A stretch of 64,000 bases of DNA, from assembly GCA_018699955.1 (NCBI GenBank), contig JABISG010000116.1:1-64000 (forward strand), read 5' to 3'. The notes beneath the pieces are model-generated. The model saw nothing but the letters and a program-made list of their open reading frames with translations, did no database searches and had not been told where the DNA came from. The position numbers were made by a program, and so were the translations under genes. Positions 25,344-34,225 of the stretch are shown here, one piece after another; position 1 is the first letter of the stretch; every line of letters begins with the position of its first letter. Source of the DNA: Planctomycetaceae bacterium. GTDB lineage: Bacteria; Planctomycetota; Planctomycetia; Planctomycetales; Planctomycetaceae.

Positions 25344-26123
25344 TCACATGCTGCGGATGGTCATGCCGCCGTCGATCTTGAGGACTTGTCCGGTTGCGTA
25401 GGGGATGTCGCCGCGAACGAGGGCGGCAACTGCGCGGCCGACATCGTCGGCCGTTCCCCAGCGGCGCTGGAGTGTCAGTCCGTCGGCGATCAGGCGGTCG
25501 TATTTTTCCTTGACGCCCGCCGTCATGTCGCTGTCGATCACTCCCGGTTGGATTTCATAAACCGGGATGTCGAACTCAGCCAAGCGGACGGCCCACAGTT
25601 TTGTCGCCATGCCGATGGCGGCCTTCGTCAGGCAATAATCGCCTCGGTTCACCGAGACGAACTCGCCCGAAATGGATGAAACGTTGATGATGCAGCCGTT
25701 GAATTTGGGTTGCTGATTGCGCTGTTCGATCATCCAGTTGGCAACTGTTTTTGTCAGAAAGAACGGGCCTTTCAGATTCACGCCGAAGACCCGATCAAAA
25801 CTCTCTTCGTCGGCTTCGAGAATGTCGTGTCTCCCAGGCGATGTGATGCCGGCATTGTTGACGAGTACGTTCAACTGACCGAAATGGCTGCGAACCGTTT
25901 CGATTATCCGTGCACGATCGGCTGCCTGAGAAACATCGCCGCGGCAATAGATTGCATCGACGCCCTGTTCACGGAGCGTCGCGAGTTGATCGGCAACTTT
26001 GGATTCTTCGCGGACTCCGTTGATGGCGATGCGGTATCCCTCGGCGGCAAGCCGTTGGGCGATTCCAAGACCGATGCCACGCGATCCACCGGTGATGAGG
26101 GCAACTGGGGAGTTGGGATTCAT
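25344..26123 (-). CDS. Short-chain dehydrogenase/reductase, FabG/KduD-like
   Basis: A 259-residue NAD(P)-dependent oxidoreductase. The cofactor motif is TGGSRGIG (near residue 13). NNAG (near 90), Ser in NVSSISG (near 145) and YxxxK as YCLTK (near 160) complete the catalytic set. The ATG at 26123 overlaps the stop of the upstream GH88 gene by the ATGA arrangement; a longer reading would add 49 odd residues and is rejected. Coupling to a glycuronyl hydrolase suggests it reduces or oxidises the released deoxy-uronate (KduD-like or a related 2-keto sugar dehydrogenase). Sequence alone cannot separate this from generic 3-ketoacyl reductases. Confidence 0.88.
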   Translation of the reverse strand: MNPNSPVALITGGSRGIGLGIAQRLAAEGYRIAINGVREESKVADQLATLREQGVDAIYCRGDVSQAADRARIIETVRSHFGQLNVLVNNAGITSPGRHDILEADEESFDRVFGVNLKGPFFLTKTVANWMIEQRNQQPKFNGCIINVSSISGEFVSVNRGDYCLTKAAIGMATKLWAVRLAEFDIPVYEIQPGVIDSDMTAGVKEKYDRLIADGLTLQRRWGTADDVGRAVAALVRGDIPYATGQVLKIDGGMTIRSM

Positions 26124-27511
26124 GATTGTTGAGCAGGGCCGAAGAAGGAGTAGTACGGCGCATCGCGGATGATGCGATCGACGTGCAGGGCCGCCTCGCG
26201 CATGTGGTAATCGCCCCACTGGCACGACTCGCCGTGTGGGATTGTGGAACCGGCGGGAACGTGATCCCAACCATTCGGATGATGGTAAACACTATGCAGC
26301 AGTAATCCTTGATGTTCTTCATCGGTTGCCAGATACGGTTCATCGAGCAGTGTGCGGAGAACAGTCAGTCCGGCCTGTCGATAGCGTTGCTGGCCGTCAG
26401 AAATCCCGCGTTGCCGCAGCGATTCGGCCAACCGCAGCAATCCTTGCGCGGCGATCACGGCTGCCGAACTATCGACAGGTTCGTGTTGATTGAACGGATC
26501 GGACGGTCGGTTCAGATAGTCGTCCAATTCTGTCAGGTGTGGCGCACCGGTGTCCCAATAGGGGACACCATCGGTCGGAGTTTCGTCGATGTAGAAATCG
26601 CTGGCCGCTCGTGCCGCCTCGAACATGAACGACTCAATTGTTTCTCGTCCGCCGAATTCCAGAAGTTCTTCGTCGCTGACCGTGGGCAGAAATTCCAGCA
26701 ACTCGGCGTAACCAAGAACGATCCACGCTAACCCGCGCGTCCACGTTGAAAATGGAGAGTAACCCTGTTGCGTTGAAGGGCAGCGATATTTTCCGTCGTT
26801 GGTGTTGAAAATACTTTCGTGTACAACGCGGCCGCGAATATCGAACCGATCGCGATTCTTGCCGTAATAGACGTTGTACTTGGCGGTTGTTTGGGCGTGC
26901 GTGACGAGGCGGTCGAGCAGTGACACCTGTTTGTCGTTTTCGCTCATCAGTCGGTGACCAAGGCTGTGTGCCAGCGCGAGGGCGCGCAACGAACGAATGG
27001 TGTCGCTGAAGAGCGAATGCGGGCCGTTGAATGAATAGATGTAGCCGCCGCCATCAGATGTGTTCGACCACCGCGCGGCTTGCACGGCACCGCTGGCTTT
27101 GAGCGCGAGTTCGTACAAATCGAGTTCGCGCTGGTTGTGTTCGATTCGTCCTTCAAGAATCAGCCGTCGCAGATTCCCATAGGTGCTGACATTGTTGAAG
27201 CCGTGATCGTGGACGCCGATGTGTGTGACGTGGGCGGCCATGCGGGCGATGGTGTTGTCGCGACCGATAGAAAGAAACTCTTCGTCGTCGGTCGCATCGA
27301 ATTGCAGGATCGCAGATCCGAATTGAAACCCCTGCGTCCACTCCGTCCAACCTTGCGACTTGTAACGGCCATCGACGGTGATAACCGGTGTGCCATCACC
27401 GTCTTGTCGGTCGGCTTCGATGGAACGAATCTTCACTGCCGAGAGTTGCCACATGCGTTCGATGGCGTCGGTAAGATCGGTGGGAGTCAGGTTGTAGTCG
27501 ATGTCGATCAT
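26120..27511 (-). CDS. GH88-family unsaturated glycuronyl hydrolase
   Basis: A 463-residue cytoplasmic glycoside hydrolase of family GH88, an (alpha/alpha)6 barrel that hydrates the double bond of unsaturated uronides left by polysaccharide lyases. Family signatures are HDHGFNNVSTYGNLRR (with the catalytic-region Asp, near residue 100), SDGGGYIYSFNGPHSLFSDT (second Asp region, near 150), STWTRGLAWIVLGYAEL (near 260), and GESCQWGDYHMREAAL near the C-terminus. No signal peptide is present. It is the first gene of a two-gene unit with the SDR (ATGA overlap). An exported lyase-like protein is encoded at 34226-35086, but no transporter is nearby. Confidence 0.88.
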   Translation of the reverse strand: MIDIDYNLTPTDLTDAIERMWQLSAVKIRSIEADRQDGDGTPVITVDGRYKSQGWTEWTQGFQFGSAILQFDATDDEEFLSIGRDNTIARMAAHVTHIGVHDHGFNNVSTYGNLRRLILEGRIEHNQRELDLYELALKASGAVQAARWSNTSDGGGYIYSFNGPHSLFSDTIRSLRALALAHSLGHRLMSENDKQVSLLDRLVTHAQTTAKYNVYYGKNRDRFDIRGRVVHESIFNTNDGKYRCPSTQQGYSPFSTWTRGLAWIVLGYAELLEFLPTVSDEELLEFGGRETIESFMFEAARAASDFYIDETPTDGVPYWDTGAPHLTELDDYLNRPSDPFNQHEPVDSSAAVIAAQGLLRLAESLRQRGISDGQQRYRQAGLTVLRTLLDEPYLATDEEHQGLLLHSVYHHPNGWDHVPAGSTIPHGESCQWGDYHMREAALHVDRIIRDAPYYSFFGPAQQS

Positions 27512-27652
27512 TGTTGGTCGAAGTGGTTATGATTCAGCGGGTCGTACACAGTTGCGAGAGCCAGTTGATCGTATCAATGTGGATCGACTCATTCTACTAC
27601 AGTCAATTCGCTGCGGCGCAACGCACCGCAGCTACTGAAGGGAAACTGCACA

Positions 27653-28000
27653 TTGAATAATCCAGCTGACAGCAACGCGTTTGAGATCGATTGCCAAAGT
27701 GTCCAGTCCAAATTGGCGGAGGGCGCGGATTTTCTTTTGCTCGATTGCCGTGAGGCGGATGAGTATGCGCTGGTCCACTTGCCCGAATCACAATTGCTGC
27801 CGATGAGTGAGATCGAGCGGCGCATTGGCGAACTGGATTCTCACCGTGAGCGCGAGATCGTCGTCTTATGTCATCACGGCAGCCGCAGTCTGCAGGTGAC
27901 AATGTGGATGCGGCAACTTGGCTTCGAGAATGTGTAGAGTCTGGCCGGTGGGATCGACAACTGGGCCGTCGCGATCGATCCGAAGTTGCCGCGTTATTGA
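27653..28000 (+). pseudogene. Rhodanese-domain protein interrupted by an amber codon
   Basis: The full frame would give a 115-residue single-domain rhodanese. The active-site loop is CHHGSRS (near residue 73), preceded by DCREADEYALVHLP. Codon 95 (27935-27937) is TAG. The same frame continues for exactly 20 further codons, SLAGGIDNWAVAIDPKLPRY, and ends at a TGA at 27998. That is the normal family ending (LAGGI..W...DP.lP.Y), so one base change most likely converted Gln or Tyr to stop. The truncated product keeps the catalytic Cys but loses the last helix. The TTG at 27653 follows AAGGG. A strong terminator lies about 90 bases further on. Confidence 0.8.
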
Positions 28001-28087
28001 TGACGATGCCAGTGAGTTGTCGCGCGCCGTTGATCGGTCACCGAAGCGGGATCGTGTCACTCTGCATTGCCGTTGTTGTACAGACAA

Positions 28088-28131
28088 TAAAAAACCCCTC
28101 AACACTGTCGGGAGTGCGGAGGGGTTTTATT
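28088..28131. terminator. Bidirectional rho-independent terminator
   Basis: AAAACCCCTC (28091-28100) pairs with GAGGGGTTTT (28119-28128). A-rich and T-rich flanks on both sides allow it to stop both the rhodanese transcript (plus) and the ferredoxin transcript (minus). Confidence 0.85.
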
Positions 28132-28186
28132 TGTAGACGCTAAAGCTACGCACAAGTGTTGCGCGGCAACCCGAAGCGTAGGTCAA

Positions 28187-28504
28187 CTAACCATCCTGGC
28201 AGGTTGCCCCGCGTTGATCCTGGGGCAGTTCCGACGCCAGCGACGCTTTCTGCTCGGTAATTACCGGCAAATCTGCACACAATTCGGCGTTCAGCGGGGT
28301 GTAATCCACCCAAGCTTCAGGCACGTTGTCTTCGTGGAAGATGGCTTCGACCGGACATTCCGGGACGCACGCTTCGCAATCGATACATTCATCCGGATGG
28401 ATGTAGAGCATCGACTCGCCCTCGTAGAAGCACTCCACGGGACAAACGACGACACAGTCTGTGTATTTGCAGTTGAAGCAAGGCTCACAAACGGTATGGG
28501 TCAT
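28187..28504 (-). CDS. fdxA: Seven-iron ferredoxin (FdxA type)
   Basis: A 105-residue electron carrier. The first cluster region reads [18 protein letters not shown] and the second [16 protein letters not shown], the arrangement of 3Fe-4S + 4Fe-4S ferredoxins of the FdxA family. The acidic stretch [13 protein letters not shown] between them is family-typical, and the C-terminal extension of about 40 residues is also usual. It is expressed alone; its transcript ends at the shared terminator at 28088-28131. Confidence 0.92.
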   Translation of the reverse strand: MTHTVCEPCFNCKYTDCVVVCPVECFYEGESMLYIHPDECIDCEACVPECPVEAIFHEDNVPEAWVDYTPLNAELCADLPVITEQKASLASELPQDQRGATCQDG

Positions 28505-29028
28505 GCTGCTTCCTTTCGTGTAAGCTGCTTTACTCGATGAAATTTCAATTGATTGACGCTCGCACGACCGCCGCCCAATGGGTGACTGAATTCGCGATGA
28601 CTATGGGAAAGTGGTCATCGGCGTAAACCGCAGCCAACTTTATCACAGCCAGCGCAACAACGGAGATTCCCGCGCAAGCCATATCGCCCATTTGAGTTGT
28701 GGATCGGAATTCTCGCCGAAGTCTAATCGCGTCCCGAAACCGTGTCAAGTCATCGACGTCTGCACAATTGCCCTAATTTCATAGTGTCTTGTGGCTATTG
28801 TCTGCGGGACCCCTGTTGAACGAATTCTCAGGAGCCATCTTGCCGCAAATCGGCTTTACAATTACATTAGTTGTAGGGATCGCGACAAGTTCGAGGCCGT
28901 TCTTGTGCGGCCCGTCGGTCGCGGCTAAGCGTCGAGAGTCAAGAGTGGAGAGATACGCGGGTGATACCGGTTTTTGACCTTGGTGTCACAATCGTTCACA
29001 CTGGTGCGGCCGGGATGAACCGGCCGAT
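28505..29028. other. Intergenic region between ferredoxin and sigma factor genes
   Basis: About 520 bases without a convincing gene. It contains the divergent promoters of fdxA and the sigma factor. No RNA was recognised. Confidence 0.4.
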
Positions 29029-29637
29029 ATGGAATTCGTGTTCAGCCCCACAGGTTTCTACGTGGCACTGACGGCCATTGATCGCAATCTGCTGCAGCGT
29101 TGTCTGGCCGACGAGCCGGGCGCGTGGCGGGATTTCGTTGATCGATTTATCAGTCTGTTTGTCCACGTCATTCACCACACGGCCAATGTTCGCAGCGTTC
29201 CGCTGTCGCAGCACGATGTGGACGATTTGTGCGCCGAGGTTTTTCTGGTGTTGCTGGCGAACGATTATCGCGTGCTGCGTCAATTTCGTGGCAACAGTTC
29301 GTTGGCGACCTACTTGACGGTTGTGGCGCGACGCATCGTTGTGCGGGAAGTTGATCGTCGCCGCAAAGCGGAAGCCTTGGGACACGTTGCAGCGCACCAC
29401 ACGTCGGGCGGTTCCGGTGGGACGGCAGTTGTCGATTCGCAACTGCGCGTGGACGACCACGAAGAAGTTCAAAGCCTGCTGAAGGAACTTCCGCCGTCGG
29501 ATGCCGAAGTGGTGCGGCAATTCCATCTGGAAGGCAAGTCGTACCGCGAGATCAGTTCCGAACTGGGAATTCCCGAGAATTCAATCGGCCCGCTTCTCAC
29601 GCGGGCGCGCGAGAAGTTGCGAGTTCGCGGCGTGTGA
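29029..29637 (+). CDS. ECF-type RNA polymerase sigma factor
   Basis: A 202-residue sigma-70-family regulator. Region 2 is DVDDLCAEVFLVLLANDYRV followed by FRGNSSLATYLTVVARR (core binding and -10 recognition). Region 4 is LPPSDAEVVRQFHLEGKSYR then EISSELGIPENSIGPLLTRA (the -35-binding helix-turn-helix). A polar linker rich in Gly/Ser/Thr separates them. No anti-sigma factor is adjacent; the nearest downstream gene is a convergent DUF1501 gene. Its targets are unknown. Confidence 0.9.
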   Translation: MEFVFSPTGFYVALTAIDRNLLQRCLADEPGAWRDFVDRFISLFVHVIHHTANVRSVPLSQHDVDDLCAEVFLVLLANDYRVLRQFRGNSSLATYLTVVARRIVVREVDRRRKAEALGHVAAHHTSGGSGGTAVVDSQLRVDDHEEVQSLLKELPPSDAEVVRQFHLEGKSYREISSELGIPENSIGPLLTRAREKLRVRGV

Positions 29638-29677
29638 AGCCCGCTAGCAGTTCGCAGCGCCGGTGTCTGCTGAGTTA

Positions 29678-29702
29678 CACGGGCGATACGCCAGTGGCAC
29701 CC
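29678..29702. repeat. Dispersed palindromic repeat, copy 3
   Basis: A diverged left arm (CACGGGCG-ATA-) with an intact right arm CGCCAGTGGCACCC, between the convergent sigma-factor and DUF1501 genes. Confidence 0.65.
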
Positions 29703-29720
29703 GATTTCGCCAACCCCGAA

Positions 29721-31037
29721 TTACGCAAGTTCGATGATCGGGTTCCGCCGTTCCAGCACGGCACGTGGGCGACCGGAATTGTCGGCAAACGTTAGTGCGG
29801 GGTCGATTCCCAAGTGGGCGTACATTGTGTGCAATACGTCTTCGGGCCGGTAGGGGCGTTCTTTTGGTACCGAACCTTTGCTATCGGATGCGCCGATGAT
29901 TTGGCCGACCGGCAGTCCACCGCCCGCAAGTAGCACCGACATCACAGATCCCCAGTGATCGCGGCCTGCTCCGCGGTTGATTCTCGGCGTGCGGCCGAAT
30001 TCACCCATGCAAACCAGCATGACTTTCTTGTCGAGTCCACGTTCGTAGAGGTCGGTCACAAGCCCGGCGACGGCCTGGTCGAACGACGGTCCTTTCGACT
30101 TCATGCGGTCGGCGATTTTGCCATGATCGTCCCAACTTCCCGTGCGAATTGTGGCGACCGACACGCCACGTTCTACTAACCGACGCGCCAGCAGAACATT
30201 TTGGCCGGTGGCATTCATGCCGTAGCGTTCGCGCGTCTTTTGATCTTCGCGGCTGATGTCAAATGCATTCCGGGCCGCATCGCCGGTGATCATGTCGAAC
30301 GCCTGATGGGTGAAGTCATCGATGGCATCGACAGTACCCTTGTTGTCGATCAAACGACGGGTCGCGTCGAAATCCGTCAACAATTGGCGTCGATCTCCCA
30401 GTCGAGCGGCTGTGAGTCCGCGCATCAATGTCAGGTTGGGAACTTGGAATTTCTTGCTGTTGGCGTCGCGACCGGTGACAAATGCATTATATCCTTTGCC
30501 GAGCCAGCCGGCGCGGCCGTAGCGCATCTCGCGGGGAAGCGAAACGAACGCAGGCATGCCCGGTTTGTGCGCGCCGCGAACGTGCGAAGTGATCGAGCCG
30601 AAACAGGGCATGTCGTTGTCGCGGTTTTGCCGATCGCGAAGATAGTAGCCCGTTTGCGTGAGGTGGCTGCTTGTGCCGTGGCTGCTGGAGCGGTGATGGA
30701 TCGATCGAATGACGGCCAGCTTGTCGGCGATTTTCGCCTGCTCTGTCATGTACTGGCTGAATTGAACGCCGGGCAGCGCGGTGTCGATGGAATTGAGCGG
30801 ACCCCGGTATTCGGCCGGTGCATCCGGTTTGGGATCGTAAGTCTCGTGCTGCGTTGGGCCGCCGGCCATTTCGATGTAGATGATGGCCGTGTCGCGGCGT
30901 GCCTGTCCACGTTCGGCACTCTCGGCTTGCAGGCGGAGAATATCCGGCAGGGAGAGTCCCACAGCGCCGGCCAACCCGGCCTTGATCAGATTGCGGCGGG
31001 AAACTCGGTCACAATATGTCTGCTGTGAATTCGACAC
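29721..31037 (-). CDS. DUF1501 family exported protein
   Basis: A 438-residue relative of the product at 9088-10479. A GTG start at 31037 is supported by AAGGAG about 8 bases upstream. The N-terminus has a Tat-like segment (SRRNLIKAGLAGAVGLSLP). Family blocks are IEMAGGPTQHETYDPKPDAP near residue 52, RSIHHRSSSHGTSSH near 115 and GEFGRTPRINRGAGRDHWG near 345. The end, VLERRNPI, with HLGIDPALTFADNSGRP before it, is standard for this subfamily, which usually follows a DUF1549/DUF1553 gene; none is present here. Substrate unknown. Confidence 0.9.
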   Translation of the reverse strand: MSNSQQTYCDRVSRRNLIKAGLAGAVGLSLPDILRLQAESAERGQARRDTAIIYIEMAGGPTQHETYDPKPDAPAEYRGPLNSIDTALPGVQFSQYMTEQAKIADKLAVIRSIHHRSSSHGTSSHLTQTGYYLRDRQNRDNDMPCFGSITSHVRGAHKPGMPAFVSLPREMRYGRAGWLGKGYNAFVTGRDANSKKFQVPNLTLMRGLTAARLGDRRQLLTDFDATRRLIDNKGTVDAIDDFTHQAFDMITGDAARNAFDISREDQKTRERYGMNATGQNVLLARRLVERGVSVATIRTGSWDDHGKIADRMKSKGPSFDQAVAGLVTDLYERGLDKKVMLVCMGEFGRTPRINRGAGRDHWGSVMSVLLAGGGLPVGQIIGASDSKGSVPKERPYRPEDVLHTMYAHLGIDPALTFADNSGRPRAVLERRNPIIELA

Positions 31038-31519
31038 GGTCCCGACTCCTTCACGTTCACGAAAACAGTATTCGATTGATACAGTATTCTATTGATATTG
31101 TTCGGCTGGCGACGGAAGCTGCCTGCAAGGAAAGTGAACGCTCACCGCACACTGTCGAACAATTGCGCAATTATCTGTTGATGGGTCAATATACTCCTCG
31201 AATAATGAATTCGTCAACAGGTATGAAGCACTGGCGAGGGCGGATCGGCGGACGATGACCCGGCGAAACGTCGTTGGGGAATGCACCCAAACATGGGTGC
31301 GGCGAGACTTGCCGGTTGACATTTGCTGTTGCCGGGAACTACAAGGTGGTCGCTCGTCGGCCCCGATTCTGCGGTAGGTGGGCGGGTCTTCTATTGTCTC
31401 GCTCCTTGTGTTCCCGTCCTTGTCGGTATGGCACTTGGTCCCTCTCTGCCGAACGATTTGATACAATAGCGGCAGAGAGCTGGCTTGCGGTGCCACTCTC
31501 ATTTTGGTGAAGGATAGCC
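31038..31519. other. Intergenic region with a small hairpin
   Basis: No gene is supported. GCACCCA-AACA-TGGGTGC at 31283-31300 is a perfect 7-bp hairpin without a T-run. TACAAT near 31463 could be a -10 element for the esterase gene at 31520. No partner -35 at normal spacing was seen. Confidence 0.4.
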
Positions 31520-34153
31520 ATGTTGAGACGACCGTTTCTTTATCGCGATTTGTTCCTGAAGGTCAGCCTTGCGTTGGTGGCCGTGTCGCTGACCGCGCTC
31601 AGCGTCCCGGCAGTGGCGGCCGACGCCGAACATGGCTTCATCGACCGTGTTTTCAAAGATGCTGCGGGCAAACACAAGTACGTGTTGTTTGTTCCCGAGA
31701 ACTACACACCGGAAAAGAAGTGGCCGATTGTGTTGTTCCTGCACGGCGCTTTCGAGCGAGGCGAAGACGGTCGCAAGCAGGTTGAAGTCGGCTTGGGACC
31801 GTATGTGAAGGCCCGCAGCAAGACGTTTCCGTTTCTCGTCGTTTTTCCGCAGGCGAGGCAACGTCCCGGGGTGGAAATCAAGCAGACGTGGAGTCCCGGC
31901 TCACCCGACGGAAGATTGTCGCGGCAGATTCTGGACTCGGTCGAAGAAGAGTTCAACGTCGATTCCAAACATCGCATCTTGACCGGCTGGTCGATGGGTG
32001 GCTACGGAGTGTTTCAACAGGCGGCTGCCGATCCCGGGCGGTACTCGGCGGTCGTACCGATCTCCGGCGGAGGCAAAACCGAACTGGCAAGAAAACTGAT
32101 CGACGTCCCCGTTTGGGCCTTTCACGGGGCCGATGATCTCACCGTGAAACCCGACGAAACCCGCGCGATGATCGCTGCGCTGAAGTCGGCTGGCGGTCAT
32201 CCCCGGTATTCCGAAATCGCCGACGTCGAACACTTCGCGTTCAAGGTCGCTTACGACAACGACGCGCTCTATCGGTGGATGTTGCATCCCACTTTGGATG
32301 GTGGCGACATCCTGGTGAAGGCGAAACCGGGCGTACGAACCGTCCCCAATGCTTACGAAAACGAGCCGTTCAAACCGGCTGTCGAGATTCCCGGAGCGTT
32401 GGTGTTGAGGATTGGTGCCGATGCGCTGGATGCGATTTCGCATTCCATCCCCGCGTCGATGCCCCCGGATTTATTGAACGGCAAGATTGGCGACATCTAC
32501 GAGACGACGGTCGCTTCGGGCCGAAGTTTCGGGGTGACGTTTTCGGCAATTCGTTACAGCGGTCAACTGCACCGGGCCGAGCTGACGACGACTGAGGACG
32601 GACATTTGAGTTTGCAACTCGGCCTGCAGAATCTGCGGTTGCAGATCGGCGCAACTTATGTTCGAGGTAGCGGCCGATCGGCGACCACCGGCCCGATGTC
32701 GATCGTGATTGGCAACCGGAAGCCGGTGTGGCTGAGCCTGCAGGCCGATCCCTTTGTCGAGGAAGGGAAAGTGCGGCTCAAACTGCGGTCGGTCAACTTC
32801 CAAATTCCCAACGACAACTGGTCGGTCTCGGCCCCCGCGAGCGTAAGAGCGCGCGGACTGGGCATGAGTCGCAGTCGTGTTCGCAATGGAATTGTCAGCG
32901 GGGTGTATGGGAGCAAGTCACGCATCGAAAGCGAAGTCCGCGCCGTCGTTCCGACGATGTTGAAACGACTTGAAGCGGAACTGGATCTCAACAAACTTGC
33001 CGGTGATGTTGGCAGTTTCTGGCCGCTGCCGGTTTATGGTCCAAGAATAAAACTCTTTGCAGAAAAGGTGACGGTCGATGAAGTCGGCCTCTCGCTTGCG
33101 ATGGGTTTGACCGCCGCCGCGATCGACCCCAACAAAGCCCCAGAGGTACCAAAACGGGTTCAGCCGGTCGGTATTCCATTGGGCGAGATGCCCCAGAGTC
33201 GCGATCTGCGAATGCACATCGCCGCCGGTGCCTTAAGCCCGTTGACCGATTTGTTGATTCAGGCTGATGTCGCCCGAATCCACGTGAACGACATTCCCGA
33301 TGAAGCGTTCACCCGGTTTGCCGACCGCGAGGCTCTGACGGCGGCAATTCCCGATCTGAAACAATTGCCGGAGAACGCGGAGATCTGGTCCGAACTCATC
33401 CTGGCGAAGCCTCTTTCGATCTCTAACGGCATGAGCGACGCGGACAACCCGTCGTCATCATGCATGCAATTTAATCTGCCGACGGTCGTCATTGCGATGG
33501 CGGTCAAGACCGATCCGCAATCGACGACGTGGCAGCCGTATGCGGAATTTCACTTCACCGTCTCGCAGGGAGCGCAAGCGAAAATGTTGTCTCACGGTTT
33601 TCTCAAGCGTCACTTCGTAATGGACTGGAAGGGCCAGCCGCTCGTTTCCAGCACCGCCCGTTTCTCATCGGAATACACACCGAAAAACTCGCAGATTGAC
33701 ACGGAGAAAATCACCGCGCTCTTTACGCAATGCTGGCAGATCTGGTCTGGCAGCGGGCCGGTCTCCCAGCGACAGATTGACGACATCGATCTCGGCAGTT
33801 CGTTGCTGCGTCTATCGTCGGCCGGTTGGTCGAAGCCGCATTTGCACTTGGGGTTTTCGCCCCCCGGCTCCAAGCTGACCAACGGCGCCGGCCAGCCGCT
33901 CGTCTATGAAACCAAAGGACCGTACAGTGACTGGGGAGGACCTTACACGTTGCCGGCAGGAGAATCACACGAATTGGAGGCCGCCTATCCAGTTCTCATT
34001 CGCCGTCACGTCGATGGCCGACACCAGATGAATACGTTGAACGTTGGAACGCACACCGAATACCGCATCCCGCTCGTCGGTGGACCGCCGCAGCTCTTCC
34101 AGGCCCTGGAAAAGACCAATGAGCAAGGCAATGGCACAGTAGGCGACAAATAG
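31520..34153 (+). CDS. Exported esterase with long C-terminal region of unknown fold
   Basis: An 877-residue protein with signal peptide (LALVAVSLTALSVPAVAAD); GGTGAAGGA precedes the ATG. Residues about 45-255 are a PHB-depolymerase/phospholipase-carboxylesterase-like alpha/beta hydrolase: LFLHGAFERGED (oxyanion), TGWSMGGYGVFQQA (nucleophile Ser), WAFHGADDLTVKPDETR (Asp) and VEHFAFKVAYD (His). The remaining about 620 residues are not recognised. Part of them (about 290-530) alternates polar strands and looks like repeated beta sheet (RLQIGATYVRGSGR, VWLSLQADPFVEEGKVRLKL). The two-part architecture is unusual for the esterase family, which normally ends near residue 260. A cell-envelope or extracellular location is expected. 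Confidence 0.75.
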   Translation: MLRRPFLYRDLFLKVSLALVAVSLTALSVPAVAADAEHGFIDRVFKDAAGKHKYVLFVPENYTPEKKWPIVLFLHGAFERGEDGRKQVEVGLGPYVKARSKTFPFLVVFPQARQRPGVEIKQTWSPGSPDGRLSRQILDSVEEEFNVDSKHRILTGWSMGGYGVFQQAAADPGRYSAVVPISGGGKTELARKLIDVPVWAFHGADDLTVKPDETRAMIAALKSAGGHPRYSEIADVEHFAFKVAYDNDALYRWMLHPTLDGGDILVKAKPGVRTVPNAYENEPFKPAVEIPGALVLRIGADALDAISHSIPASMPPDLLNGKIGDIYETTVASGRSFGVTFSAIRYSGQLHRAELTTTEDGHLSLQLGLQNLRLQIGATYVRGSGRSATTGPMSIVIGNRKPVWLSLQADPFVEEGKVRLKLRSVNFQIPNDNWSVSAPASVRARGLGMSRSRVRNGIVSGVYGSKSRIESEVRAVVPTMLKRLEAELDLNKLAGDVGSFWPLPVYGPRIKLFAEKVTVDEVGLSLAMGLTAAAIDPNKAPEVPKRVQPVGIPLGEMPQSRDLRMHIAAGALSPLTDLLIQADVARIHVNDIPDEAFTRFADREALTAAIPDLKQLPENAEIWSELILAKPLSISNGMSDADNPSSSCMQFNLPTVVIAMAVKTDPQSTTWQPYAEFHFTVSQGAQAKMLSHGFLKRHFVMDWKGQPLVSSTARFSSEYTPKNSQIDTEKITALFTQCWQIWSGSGPVSQRQIDDIDLGSSLLRLSSAGWSKPHLHLGFSPPGSKLTNGAGQPLVYETKGPYSDWGGPYTLPAGESHELEAAYPVLIRRHVDGRHQMNTLNVGTHTEYRIPLVGGPPQLFQALEKTNEQGNGTVGDK

Positions 34154-34225
34154 CAGACTGAAGCTCAAGCGATGGAAATCGCGAGGGCGGCGTGCGTCGT
34201 TACCCCTCAAAACTGAGGAGACACG

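Noticed and set aside
28545-28748. Small minus-strand open frame between ferredoxin and sigma genes
   Set aside because: No ribosome-binding site and no protein-like composition.
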